Below are positions 1-8,722 of a DNA stretch of 64,000 bases, in pieces. The DNA lies in NCBI RefSeq assembly GCF_040719375.1, contig NZ_JBFDTP010000002.1, forward strand, positions 3,029,001-3,093,000, written 5' to 3'. The translations under genes and the position numbers were made by a program. The DNA comes from Clostridium sp. AN503. Lineage in GTDB: Bacteria; Bacillota; Clostridia; Lachnospirales; Lachnospiraceae. Numbering within the stretch: the stretch's first letter is position 1; the number at the start of each line of letters is the position of its first letter. The notes under the pieces were generated by a model. That model worked only from the letters and a program-made list of their open reading frames with translations. It did not search any database and was not told where the DNA came from.

Positions 1-174
1 GTATAATTATTTTTTACTCCACTAAACCGGAGGTACATATACGGACATTGATTCTGCCGTTTCCCGGAAACATCTATATCTGCTGGGAAAATCATAATAA
101 AAACATGTACAATTCCATGCTATGATACGGCATCCTCAAAGGCTTGAACAATGCTGCCCGCAATAGCATAAAAA

Positions 175-222
175 TCCCTGTTAGGATCAAGACTTTTACA
201 GCCTCGACTTTTCTAACAGGGA
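175..222 (-). terminator. Rho-independent terminator of the small membrane protein gene
   Basis: A 10-bp perfect inverted repeat (tccctgttag / ctaacaggga) encloses a 28-nt loop. Read on the minus strand it is followed by TTTTTATG. It lies 40 bp after the stop codon of the gene at 262-684. The stretch 1-174 further downstream holds no convincing gene on either strand. Confidence 0.6.
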
Positions 223-261
223 TACTTCTTTGTAATGAAAGATTTTAAAACGGTCTAAATC

Positions 262-684
262 TTACTTGCTGCGATTGCCAAAAAACGTTCCACGGCCAGA
301 GGGCAGCTCGCAACGAATGCCATGTTCTTCCAAATCCTTTGCCGCGTCCTGAGGGTCAAGTGGATTTATATATGGAACGATGACAAACCCAAGGTTTTTT
401 GTCGTCGTGCCATCCTTTTTTACAATACTCAAACCTAGGGTATATTTTCCACCCTCCATTGACATTATATCGTATGTAAACACAATATGGTCAATCTCTG
501 CCACAGGCACCCCGATCGGCTTTTGCGGATAAGCAGCATTTAAAATCAATTTACCATCCTCAAAATAATAAACTCCTTTATCCTTACGGAAACGATAATC
601 CCAACGAGCCACTTTCCGTTCCGTGCGAATCACCATAAACGCCATAAAACCTAAAAATCCAACAACAAAAACAACCCAAAACAT
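262..684 (-). CDS. Small membrane-anchored protein of unknown function
   Basis: I do not recognise a family. The 140-residue protein starts with one hydrophobic segment (about residues 2-19) followed by a basic stretch (RTERKVARWDYRFRK), which suggests an N-in single-pass anchor with a soluble domain of roughly 115 residues. That domain is beta-rich in appearance (YYFEDGKLILNAAYPQKPIG) and may be PH-like, but this is only an impression. The ATG has a clean AGGAGG site 6 bases upstream. The gene stands alone and a terminator hairpin follows it. Coding is well supported by the start signal and normal codon use; function is unknown. Confidence 0.7.
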   Translation of the reverse strand: MFWVVFVVGFLGFMAFMVIRTERKVARWDYRFRKDKGVYYFEDGKLILNAAYPQKPIGVPVAEIDHIVFTYDIMSMEGGKYTLGLSIVKKDGTTTKNLGFVIVPYINPLDPQDAAKDLEEHGIRCELPSGRGTFFGNRSK

Positions 685-777
685 ATTTTATCCTCCTAAA
701 CAGTTATTCTATGCTGCGTTTTTCTTGCTGATCCCGCGAATGACGCTCACCTCCAAATTCATTCTTATGCGTCTCTG

Positions 778-1989
778 TTATACTCTAAACACATACCTCT
801 CCAGCCTCTCAAACGCCTCTTTCACCCGCGCAAGAGGCAGCGCCAGGTTCACACGGATGGAACATGCGCCGTGGAAGGGTCTTCCGTCCTGCCAGGCAAC
901 ACCCACATCCCAGCCGGCTTTCAACAGCTCATCCAGGGTCTTTCCATGGGCTTTGCACCACTCTGTGCAGTCCAAAAACAGCATATAGGTCCCCTGTGGC
1001 TTTGTCACCCGGACCTCCGGGAAATGATCCGCTATATAGTCACAGGCGAAATTGACATTGCAGCTTAAAACCTGGCAGAGCTCGTCCACCCACTCATATC
1101 CCTCCGGGCGGTAAGCACCGATCAGGGCATGCATGCTCATGACGTTCATCTGATTATAGTGGGACTTACTGCTCTGCGCCGTCACCCGGTCGCGGAGATA
1201 TGGATTGTAAATGACATGATATGCCCCGATCAGCCCGGCCAGGTTAAAGGTCTTGGATGGCGCATACAGGGCAATGGTCCTGTTTTTAGCGTCCTCGCTG
1301 ACAGACTGGGTCGTGATATGACGGCTGCCGTTTAACAGGATATCCGACCAGATCTCATCGGAAATGACCACGCAGTCATTGTCCCTGTAAACCTCCATCG
1401 CGCGCTCGATCTCCCACCGCTCCCACACGCGCCCGCATGGGTTGTGAGGGCTGCAGAATACCGCCAGATGGATCTTATTGGCCTTTATCTTCGCATCCAT
1501 GTCGGCATAGTCCATCCGCCAGATACCGTCCGCATCCTGGACCAGCCCCGAGTGGATAATCTTTCTTCCGGCATTGCCGATGCTCCCGGTAAAACCAATA
1601 TAGGTAGGGCTGTGCAGTAAAATGGCATCGCCAGGGGCAGAAAAGGCCTCCACCGCAGACACCACGCCTCCCAGCACTCCGTTCTCATAGCCAATGCATT
1701 CCGCCGTCAGACCTGTCACTCCATTCCGCGTCTCCTGCCAGCGGATGATGGAATCATAGTACTCTTCTGACGGGTCAAAGTAACCGAATGCCGGATGTCC
1801 GGCCCGCCGGATCATCTCCTCCTGCACCGTCGGTACCGTGGCAAAATTCATATCTGCCACCCACATGGGGATCGGGTCAAAACCATCCTTCGGAGCGTCC
1901 GGGGCCGCCCCCTTTTTGCTTCCCAGCAGGTCTACCGCGATCGCATCCCGTCCTCTGCGGTCCATAATGGTTGTAAAATCGTACTTCAT
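778..1989 (-). CDS. MalY/PatB-type pyridoxal-phosphate C-S lyase / aminotransferase
   Basis: A fold-type I PLP enzyme of about 403 residues, the usual length of MalY/PatB cystathionine beta-lyases, which cleave cystathionine or other cysteine conjugates to pyruvate, ammonia and a thiol. Visible marks are the N-terminal PMWVADMNF signature typical of the MalY branch, CSPHNPCGRVW, SDEIWSD and APSKTFNLAGL with the PLP lysine at about residue 246. The open frame extends 41 codons further upstream, but the start at 1989 is chosen because AAGGAGAAGACAG precedes that ATG and homology begins there. An extended -10 (TGTGATAAAAT) lies upstream. The physiological substrate cannot be told from sequence. 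Confidence 0.88.
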   Translation of the reverse strand: MKYDFTTIMDRRGRDAIAVDLLGSKKGAAPDAPKDGFDPIPMWVADMNFATVPTVQEEMIRRAGHPAFGYFDPSEEYYDSIIRWQETRNGVTGLTAECIGYENGVLGGVVSAVEAFSAPGDAILLHSPTYIGFTGSIGNAGRKIIHSGLVQDADGIWRMDYADMDAKIKANKIHLAVFCSPHNPCGRVWERWEIERAMEVYRDNDCVVISDEIWSDILLNGSRHITTQSVSEDAKNRTIALYAPSKTFNLAGLIGAYHVIYNPYLRDRVTAQSSKSHYNQMNVMSMHALIGAYRPEGYEWVDELCQVLSCNVNFACDYIADHFPEVRVTKPQGTYMLFLDCTEWCKAHGKTLDELLKAGWDVGVAWQDGRPFHGACSIRVNLALPLARVKEAFERLERYVFRV

Positions 1990-2077
1990 CTGTCTTCTCC
2001 TTTTGTCTGCAAAATCTATATACCTAATTTTATCACAGTCGGAAAGGAAACGCACCATAAGTTTGCTGAAAAGTGAC

Positions 2078-2105
2078 AGAGCCGCCATCATCCGACAGCG
2101 GCTCT
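2078..2105 (-). terminator. Terminator-like hairpin after lacM
   Basis: agagccgc / gcggctct form an 8-bp stem with a 12-nt loop on the minus strand, followed by GTCACTTTTCAG. It lies downstream of the beta-galactosidase operon and upstream of the malY-type gene. The T tract is weak. Confidence 0.45.
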
Positions 2106-2216
2106 TGCCCAACAGAAAGTCAGTATTTTTCTAATATCATAAACTTCTATCCAGATCAGTCCTCAAAAGATAAAGGCTGCTGGAAAGCTGACAAACCCGC
2201 GCAAGCATCTTCATCT

Positions 2217-3200
2217 TCAGCCTGCCGCAATATAAAACGAAAACTCAATATCCTTCTCAGCATCGATCCGCCAGTCCGGCTCCACATCCGATCCCCAGCT
2301 GTCAATGCCTCCCACGCCCCGGACAGCGCCAAGAATGCACACCACCGTCCTTCGCGCCGGGGGCAGCTCCTCCTGATGTGTTGCATTTTCCAGTTCCTCT
2401 GCCGTGTAGGGCAGACAGGTAAATGCAAACGGTTTTCCATGTTTCTCAAATGTCAGGGAAAACGGCTCCCTGTTCTTATCTGCATCCGAACAGACATTGG
2501 AAAGGGTCGTATGTCGTTGCACCGTCAGGCGTTCTGTCTCCATATGCATCCCGCAGTCCTGGGGAACCAGATAGGGCGTTACCGGCAGCCCCTTCACCTC
2601 GTAGCTCCCCTTCACGCCGCCCGCCATCCGGTCCGGATAGGTCTCTCCGGAAAGGCCGTCATAGACATAACCATCCGCCACCGTCGGCATGATAAACCGC
2701 ATTCCGAATACCGGAAGCTCAGGAAGCCCCTTTTTGCCGCGATAACGCACATCCACACGGATCCGGCCACCCTCCTTTACAGTATAAGACACCTCGACAC
2801 GGGTGTGAGGCTTCGTCGCTGTGCGGTAGGTAAAGGAAACTGTGATCTCCTTTGCGGGGATCTCCCCGCCGAACCGGTTATTATCCGGAGCCAGGAATTT
2901 TTTTACCTGCTTTCCATCCAGAAAAATGCGGATCTTCTCCGTCTCACGGAACATGTCCGCGCCCATCCACATGGCGCTGCGGCGGGAGAAGCCATTTCCC
3001 CGGTCATTGTCCGTGGTGGCTCTCCAGAAGGTGGAGCCCGGCGTCCGGTACAGCCACTCTCTTCCACAGATCACAAGGGACTCCATTCCGCCTGCTGCAT
3101 AGGAAAACAGATAGTCAAATCCTTCCCCGTGCACACCCAGGACCACATCGCCGAATACGATCCGCAGCTTACCTGTATGTAGCTTACCTGTACTTGCCAT
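2217..3200 (-). CDS. lacM: Beta-galactosidase small subunit (LacM-like)
   Basis: This 327-residue protein corresponds to the C-terminal third of GH2 beta-galactosidases (Bgal_small_N domain), with YLFSYAAGGMESL, GREWLYRTPGSTFWRATTDNDRGNGFS and SGETYPDRMAGG in the expected order. In two-subunit enzymes LacM completes the active site of LacL. Its start ATG lies inside lacL in the +1 frame and the genes overlap by 17 bp, the arrangement known for lactobacillal lacL/lacM. The length (about 320) and the MASTGKL start also fit LacM. The alternative, one lacZ broken by a frameshift, is less likely because the second frame has its own start at the point where LacM proteins begin. Confidence 0.85.
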   Translation of the reverse strand: MASTGKLHTGKLRIVFGDVVLGVHGEGFDYLFSYAAGGMESLVICGREWLYRTPGSTFWRATTDNDRGNGFSRRSAMWMGADMFRETEKIRIFLDGKQVKKFLAPDNNRFGGEIPAKEITVSFTYRTATKPHTRVEVSYTVKEGGRIRVDVRYRGKKGLPELPVFGMRFIMPTVADGYVYDGLSGETYPDRMAGGVKGSYEVKGLPVTPYLVPQDCGMHMETERLTVQRHTTLSNVCSDADKNREPFSLTFEKHGKPFAFTCLPYTAEELENATHQEELPPARRTVVCILGAVRGVGGIDSWGSDVEPDWRIDAEKDIEFSFYIAAG

Positions 3201-5319
3201 AGTAATATTTCACCTCCTGCATGGCCGGTTTGGGCGTCCTGTCCGCAAACACGATCCCATCCCCGGAAAACTCATAGTCGGACGGCCTGTCGTCAAAATC
3301 ACCGCCGTACCGCAGCACCTGCCGCCCGGTCACTTCATCCTCGACAAAAAGCGCCTGGTCGATAAAATCCCAGATATAACCACCCTGATACCGTTTGTAC
3401 TGGTCTAACAGCTCCATATAGGTTTTTAAGCCGCCCATGGAATTGCCCATATCATGCATATATTCGCACAGCAGAAACGGCTTATTCCCGTCGCCCTCCA
3501 GATATGCTGCGATCCGCTGTGGCGGCGCGTACATCTGGCTTTCCATATCGGATATGCTGTCCTCGTAGGCCCGGTTGTGGAAAACGCCCTCGTAGTGGAT
3601 CAGCCTGCCGTCCTGTTTCTCCTTCAGATATTCCTGCATGGCTTTTATATCATCTCCGGCATAGGATTCATTTCCCAGAGACCAGAAAATGATGGAGACA
3701 TGATTCTTAAAGGTCTCAAAATTGGTGCGCACCCGGTCCAGCACCGCCTCCCGCCACTGGGGTACACTGCCCGGCACATTCCAGCTCGGTTCCACCGCCC
3801 CCATCTTCTGCCAGGAACCGTGAGACTCCAGGTTGGCCTCGGCCATCATGGAAATGCCTTCCGCATCACACAGATAATACCACCCAATCTGGTTCGGGTA
3901 ATGGCAGGTGCGCACGCTGTTGATATGATTTTCATGAAAACAGTCCATATCCCAACGCATATCCGCCTCCGTGACCACCCGCCCGCTGCGGGCATTCCAC
4001 TCGTGGCGGTTCACACCATTTATGATCAGCCGTTTCCCGTTCAGCTCCATGACGCCGTGGCGCAGGGCAACGCGGCGGAAACCGATGTCATAAGGAACGA
4101 TCTCCACAACCTTCCCTTCCGGTGACAGGATGCGGATCTCCAGGCGGTAGAGGTTAGGAGCTTCATGGTTCCACGCCAGTACCGGTCCAACCTTTGCCTG
4201 CTCCAGTTCGAGCTTTGCCGTGTAAATTCTGCTCTCCTTCGCAACTCTGCCTCTATCTTCGTCCGCAATTACCTCTTTATTGTCCGATGCGGACTTTTCC
4301 AACACTGCCTCTCCCGACACAGCATCTCCCGGCACAATTCCTTTCGATACATCCTCTTCCCACATAATTGGAAGTTTTTTATCAAGTATCAGAGATCCAT
4401 CTGCAGCCTTGATGCAGCACTGTACACGACAGCCTTCAATGCAGCCCCTCGATGCCGCTTCTCCCGACAGAGTAAGCTCCAGGGCAAACTGCCCATGTTT
4501 CCCATCCTTTAAAAGCTCCGGCTTCGCCCACATATCCTCCACATGCACCTGCGGCTTTGCATAGAGCTTCACATCCCGGAAGATCCCGGAGAACCGAAAG
4601 AAATCCTGATCCTCCAGATAAGCCGCCGTGGAGCGCTTGTGGACCTCCACCGCCAGCAGATTCCCTGTTTCCCGGATATACGGGGTCAGGTCAAATTCCG
4701 ACGGGGTGAAGCTGTCCTCCGCGTAACCCACAAACTGGCCGTTCAGCCAGACGTACATCGCCTGCTCCACGCCCTCAAAAGAGATGGATATACGCTTTCC
4801 GCAAAGCCCTTTTTCCAGATCAAATATTAAACGGTAAGAACCCACCGGGTTATACTCCGCCTCCGAAAACTGCCCGGTCTGGCAATCTTCCTTCCGTTTT
4901 GCACGCATCCTGCCAGCCACACCTGTCCCTGCATGCTCCTGGACATCCGCCGTCCGGTCGCCCCCCTGACCATCCGCGCTGCATCCCGCATACGCCGGAC
5001 GCCGATAGAGATGCCCTTCCCAGGGATACATAGTATTGATATAGTGGATCCGGTCGTACCCCGCCAGCTCTATATGCCCTGGCACAGCGAACGTTCCAAA
5101 CCGGGATGTGTCCGCATCCTCCCGGTAGAAATCCACGGGACGGGCCGCGGCGTTCTTCGACCAGCAAAACTGCCAGGTTCCGTTCAAACACTGAACGAGC
5201 CCGTTTTCTCCACTTTTATATTCTTCCTCTGACCCAAAAAACCTGTGATCTGAGTGCGCTGGCATCTGTCCGACCCGGAACACCTCCGGGTCATCCAGCC
5301 ATCTAAGCTCCGGCTTCAT
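3184..5319 (-). CDS. lacL: Beta-galactosidase large subunit (LacL-like, GH2)
   Basis: The 711-residue protein carries the GH2 sugar-binding, immunoglobulin-like and TIM-barrel domains. The acid/base glutamate is in FWSLGNES (about E551) and the nucleophile in LLCEYMHDMGNS (about E619); VNRHEWNARSGR and RTCHYPNQ are also typical. It hydrolyses terminal beta-galactosides in the cytoplasm, presumably with LacM. It is longer than known LacL (about 630) because of two insertions of low complexity, near residues 112-155 and 295-365. Start ATG has AAGGAGG 7 bases upstream. It follows a sugar ABC transporter by 27 bp, so the operon probably imports and cleaves a beta-galactoside. Confidence 0.88.
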   Translation of the reverse strand: MKPELRWLDDPEVFRVGQMPAHSDHRFFGSEEEYKSGENGLVQCLNGTWQFCWSKNAAARPVDFYREDADTSRFGTFAVPGHIELAGYDRIHYINTMYPWEGHLYRRPAYAGCSADGQGGDRTADVQEHAGTGVAGRMRAKRKEDCQTGQFSEAEYNPVGSYRLIFDLEKGLCGKRISISFEGVEQAMYVWLNGQFVGYAEDSFTPSEFDLTPYIRETGNLLAVEVHKRSTAAYLEDQDFFRFSGIFRDVKLYAKPQVHVEDMWAKPELLKDGKHGQFALELTLSGEAASRGCIEGCRVQCCIKAADGSLILDKKLPIMWEEDVSKGIVPGDAVSGEAVLEKSASDNKEVIADEDRGRVAKESRIYTAKLELEQAKVGPVLAWNHEAPNLYRLEIRILSPEGKVVEIVPYDIGFRRVALRHGVMELNGKRLIINGVNRHEWNARSGRVVTEADMRWDMDCFHENHINSVRTCHYPNQIGWYYLCDAEGISMMAEANLESHGSWQKMGAVEPSWNVPGSVPQWREAVLDRVRTNFETFKNHVSIIFWSLGNESYAGDDIKAMQEYLKEKQDGRLIHYEGVFHNRAYEDSISDMESQMYAPPQRIAAYLEGDGNKPFLLCEYMHDMGNSMGGLKTYMELLDQYKRYQGGYIWDFIDQALFVEDEVTGRQVLRYGGDFDDRPSDYEFSGDGIVFADRTPKPAMQEVKYYYGKYR

Positions 5320-5346
5320 AAAAGACCTCCTTTTGCTATTCTTTTA

Positions 5347-6180
5347 CTATTCTTTTACAGCGCCTGCCGCAATCCCGGCAAGGATATATTTCTGGAAAAA
5401 CAGATAGATCAAAATAGTAGGCAGCATGACCACGATAATGCCCGCTGCCAGCGTCTGCCAGGACCCCTGCTGCGCGTTGGCGTAGTTCATCAGGAAGGTA
5501 GTCAGGGTCCGCAGCTTGTTCCGCGGCATGTACAGGTATGGAATATACATGTCATTGATAATGTTGATCGCCTTGATGATGCAGACCGTCGCCGTCGCCG
5601 GGGCCAGGAGCGGGAAAATGATCCGCGTAAACAGCCCGAAATAGGAGCAGCCGTCCAACAGGGCCGATTCGTCCAGCGACACCGGCAGCGTGGAGATAAA
5701 CTGTCTGTAAATATAGAGCTGCATCAGATCCGACGCCACATAGATCACGATCGGCGCGCCCAGGGTATTGTATAAATGCAGGCCGTTGATGATCTTAAAC
5801 CTGGCGATCTCCGTGACAAAGGAGGGGATCAGCATTCCCACAAAAAACAGCCCGACGATAAACTTTTTTCCGCGGAACTGGAACCGCTCAATGATAAACG
5901 CCGTGATCGTTCCGAACAGCACATTGAAAAAGATGGAGAACACAAGGATCATGCCCGTATTCTTAAAACCGATCAGCAGGTATTTGTCCGTCAGCACCTT
6001 GTTGAAATTCTCAAAGGTGACACGGTCCATGGCCGGCAGCAGAAGGGGGGAGGTCTTTACCATATCCACCTTGGTCTTCAGCGCGGCGAACAGGGTGAGC
6101 AGGATCGGCGCCATGACGACCGCCACCATGCAAAGACAGATGATCTGCTTTAAAATCTGTGTCATTGTACGTTTTTTCAT
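5347..6180 (-). CDS. Carbohydrate ABC transporter permease (MalG/UgpE type)
   Basis: A 277-residue inner-membrane permease with six predicted helices and the EAA loop around residues 165-185 (ESALLDGCSYFGLFTRIIFPLLAPA), which contacts the ATPase. The N-terminal helix follows MKKRTMTQILKQI, as usual in the CUT1 family. It begins 7 bp after the partner permease and precedes lacL, so it should be half of the channel for the sugar cut by LacLM. No ATPase gene is in the operon; CUT1 systems of this group commonly use a shared MsmK-type ATPase encoded elsewhere. Confidence 0.88.
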   Translation of the reverse strand: MKKRTMTQILKQIICLCMVAVVMAPILLTLFAALKTKVDMVKTSPLLLPAMDRVTFENFNKVLTDKYLLIGFKNTGMILVFSIFFNVLFGTITAFIIERFQFRGKKFIVGLFFVGMLIPSFVTEIARFKIINGLHLYNTLGAPIVIYVASDLMQLYIYRQFISTLPVSLDESALLDGCSYFGLFTRIIFPLLAPATATVCIIKAINIINDMYIPYLYMPRNKLRTLTTFLMNYANAQQGSWQTLAAGIIVVMLPTILIYLFFQKYILAGIAAGAVKE

Positions 6181-6187
6181 AGGGCCA

Positions 6188-7084
6188 TCACTCCTTTCCT
6201 TTCAAAACGATCCCGTGGATGATCTTGTTCTGGATCACATAGATCAGCACAATGAGCACCATGATCGCCACCGCCATGGTGGATGCCAGGCCAAAGTTGC
6301 TGAAGGTAAACGCCGTCTTGATCGTATAGAGTGTGAAGGTGGAGGACGCATAGCCCGGGCCGCCTGCCGTCATGACAAACGGGATATCAAATACCTGCAG
6401 CGCGCCGCGGATATTGTCAAACAGCACAAAATCCACCATCAGCATGATCGCCGGGATCTGGATATATTTAAATAACTGCCATGCATTGGCTCCGTCCACG
6501 CGGGCCGCCTCCTCCACATCCTGGGGAAGGGACTGGAGCGCCGCCATGAACAGGATCACGTGATATCCGCTGAACCGCCAGAGCGATACAAAGGACAACA
6601 CAAAATTGACGATCTTCGGATCCGACAGCCAGTTACGGATAAAGCCCTCCAGATGCACCCCGGTTAAAATGGCGTCAAAGGCGCCGTTGATTGGGGAGAA
6701 AAAGTAGGAAAAGGCGTAGGAGATCGCCACTCCGTTGATGATATAAGGCATAAATACCATAGTCTTATAGAATTTCGCCGCCCGAAGCTTTCCCGTCAGC
6801 AGGACTGCAAAAGAGAGCTCCACCGGGATCATCAGCAGATGCACGCAGAAATATACCGCGTTGTTCTTTAGCGACAGCCACAGATCCGGATTCTTAAACA
6901 TGGATGCATAATTGGAAAAACCGATAAAATTGCTGGAAGCAGCCAGGCCGTCCCAGTCGGTAAAGCTCATACGGATCAGGTCTATGGCAGGCACCACCAC
7001 AAAAGCGATCAGCAGGACCACCGGAATAAGCAGGGAAAGTACGATAAACTGTTTTCGTTTTTTGGATAAAGTAGTCACCTTCAT
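6188..7084 (-). CDS. Carbohydrate ABC transporter permease (MalF/UgpA type)
   Basis: A 298-residue permease with about six membrane segments, opening with KKRKQFIVLSLLIPVVLLIAFVV and carrying the EAA motif EEAARVDGANAWQLFKYIQIP. MalF-type subunits pair with MalG-type subunits such as the next gene. It follows the binding-protein gene after a 69-bp gap that contains a stem-loop, an arrangement that often lowers permease expression relative to the binding protein. Substrate inferred from the downstream beta-galactosidase: a galactoside or galacto-oligosaccharide. Confidence 0.88.
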   Translation of the reverse strand: MKVTTLSKKRKQFIVLSLLIPVVLLIAFVVVPAIDLIRMSFTDWDGLAASSNFIGFSNYASMFKNPDLWLSLKNNAVYFCVHLLMIPVELSFAVLLTGKLRAAKFYKTMVFMPYIINGVAISYAFSYFFSPINGAFDAILTGVHLEGFIRNWLSDPKIVNFVLSFVSLWRFSGYHVILFMAALQSLPQDVEEAARVDGANAWQLFKYIQIPAIMLMVDFVLFDNIRGALQVFDIPFVMTAGGPGYASSTFTLYTIKTAFTFSNFGLASTMAVAIMVLIVLIYVIQNKIIHGIVLKGKE

Positions 7085-7101
7085 CTTCCTTTCTATTAAG
7101 A

Positions 7102-7128
7102 AGGGAGCTGCTATGAGAACAGCTCCCT
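7102..7128 (-). other. Intercistronic stem-loop between binding-protein and permease genes
   Basis: agggagctg / cagctccct form a perfect 9-bp stem with a 9-nt loop in the 69-bp gap. There is no T run after it on the minus strand, so it fits an mRNA-stabilising or processing hairpin rather than a full terminator. This is a common device for making more binding protein than permease. Confidence 0.5.
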
Positions 7129-7153
7129 GCTGAATTTGAACTTCCTGTCCCTA

Positions 7154-8542
7154 TTACTGGATTCCGAGCTTCTGTCTCGCTGCCGTCCACTTGGCGTTTA
7201 AGTCTGCATAGGTGGCCTTTAAGTCAAAGCCCTCCGTCATCATCTGTGCGCCCAGCTTCTTGTAGTCAAATGCGGTCTCGTTCTGGATCGCGGTAAAGTC
7301 ATCCCCGCCGCCATCGTACATAACCAGCACTCTGTCGGGGCAAAGATCGTCCGCCTGTGCCAGGATCGGATCCTTCTCCTTCGGGAAATTGCTCATGGAG
7401 GATGCAGAGGAAACATAGTTTATGTAATCCGGATACCACGCATCGGAGTAAAACCATTCAACAAAGGCTCTCGCCAGCTCCGGGTTCTTGGAGTGGGTGG
7501 TAACTCCCATAAAGGAATCGCCCTGGACCACTACATTGTAAGGATCGGAGGTTGTATTCCTGGTTGGCAGATAGAAGGTCCCCAACTCAGAGATGTCTTC
7601 CGCACCGTTCTGGATATTCTGGAGGCCCCAGTCACCCAATGCGATGATAGCCGCCTCTTTCGCCGCGAACAGGGAAGTCACCTGATCGTTGCCCAGTCCC
7701 AGCGGGTCTTTTCCGAGAGCACCGCTCTTAAACAACTGGTCTACCTTATCATAGGCCTTTACGATATCCGTGCCATCTGCAAACGGTTCATCCTGGGACG
7801 CCATGGTGTTCCAGTTCTGGCCGTTGCCGCTTTCCAGCGCCGGCATAAACTCCATATACGGATAATCCGGCCACTCATCCTTTAAGCCGCAGGCTACCGC
7901 CATGAAATCAGGATTGTCTTTTCCATAGAAATCCTGCAGTTTCTGTGCTACTTCCACAAGCTCCGGCCAGGTCGTGGGAACTTCCACACCGGCTTCCTTG
8001 AACATATCCTTCCAATAGTAAACATATTCATAACCGGAAGTCATCGGAATCCCCAGGATCTTTCCATCCAGCGCATAACCGGCTGCAAGCTCATTGTTCT
8101 TAGCAGCTTCCGTATCGGACAGATCCGTCAGGTAATCTTTGAATCTTGCCAGGGTAAAGGTCTTGTTGAACATAACGTCCGGGAGCTGATTGGCGGAAGC
8201 CCTCATCTTCATGGCATTCCAGTACTCGCTGTCGTCCTTGATCTTCTCCACCTCGATATCCGCATCGGGATAAACCTCCTGGAACTTTCCTACCATATCA
8301 TTCTGCTCGATGAAATCATTTAAGTTGTTGTCCCAGATCGTAAAGGTGATGGTTCCTGACAATTCCTTATTCCCGGCTGCCGCCTCTGTTTTCTCTGCAT
8401 TCTCTGCCGGAGCCTCGGTTCCTGCCGGAGCATTTCCTGCGTTTCCTGCGTTGCCTGCCGGTTCGCTGCTGCCTCCGGAACACCCTGCCAGGGATGCTGC
8501 CATGACGCCCGCCATGATCAGTGCCAGTCCTCTTTTCTTCAT
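7154..8542 (-). CDS. Extracellular sugar-binding lipoprotein of an ABC transporter
   Basis: A 462-residue type 1 solute-binding protein. The signal peptide MKKRGLALIMAGVMAASLAGC ends in a lipobox with Cys21, so the mature protein is anchored to the outer face of the membrane. A Gly/Ala/Glu/Thr-rich linker (to about residue 60) precedes the fold, which starts TITFTIWDNN and includes FNKTFTLARFKDYLTDLSD and AAIIALGDWGLQNIQ. It is the first gene of the transporter-lacLM operon, with AAGGAGG before the ATG. A -10 like TATACT without a good -35 lies upstream (near 8578-8583), which would suit activation by the AraC-type regulator next door. Confidence 0.9.
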   Translation of the reverse strand: MKKRGLALIMAGVMAASLAGCSGGSSEPAGNAGNAGNAPAGTEAPAENAEKTEAAAGNKELSGTITFTIWDNNLNDFIEQNDMVGKFQEVYPDADIEVEKIKDDSEYWNAMKMRASANQLPDVMFNKTFTLARFKDYLTDLSDTEAAKNNELAAGYALDGKILGIPMTSGYEYVYYWKDMFKEAGVEVPTTWPELVEVAQKLQDFYGKDNPDFMAVACGLKDEWPDYPYMEFMPALESGNGQNWNTMASQDEPFADGTDIVKAYDKVDQLFKSGALGKDPLGLGNDQVTSLFAAKEAAIIALGDWGLQNIQNGAEDISELGTFYLPTRNTTSDPYNVVVQGDSFMGVTTHSKNPELARAFVEWFYSDAWYPDYINYVSSASSMSNFPKEKDPILAQADDLCPDRVLVMYDGGGDDFTAIQNETAFDYKKLGAQMMTEGFDLKATYADLNAKWTAARQKLGIQ

Positions 8543-8697
8543 GTTGTAACCTCCTTATGCGATTTTTTTCATGTGACCAGTATAGTCCCTGACCAGGCAA
8601 AAACACCATGGATTATTTTCTCATTTCTTGATCATTCTTCCGATATTGGGATTTACAGAACTTGACGATTCTTCCGTTTTTCCTGTCAAAAAGTACG

Positions 8698-8722
8698 AAA
8701 AGCGCCCATTTAAGGCGCTTTT
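8698..8722 (-). terminator. Terminator overlapping the stop codon of the AraC-type sensor gene
   Basis: aaaagcgcc / ggcgctttt form a 9-bp stem with a 7-nt loop. The minus-strand transcript continues TTTTCGTACTTTTTG. The stop codon at 8710-8712 lies in the loop, so the sensor gene and the transporter operon appear to be separate transcripts. Confidence 0.6.

Noticed and set aside
2073..3182. 369-codon plus-strand frame
   Set aside because: It is antisense to lacM and the end of that operon; the protein is rich in Arg, His and Pro with no domain, while the other strand has a full conserved enzyme.
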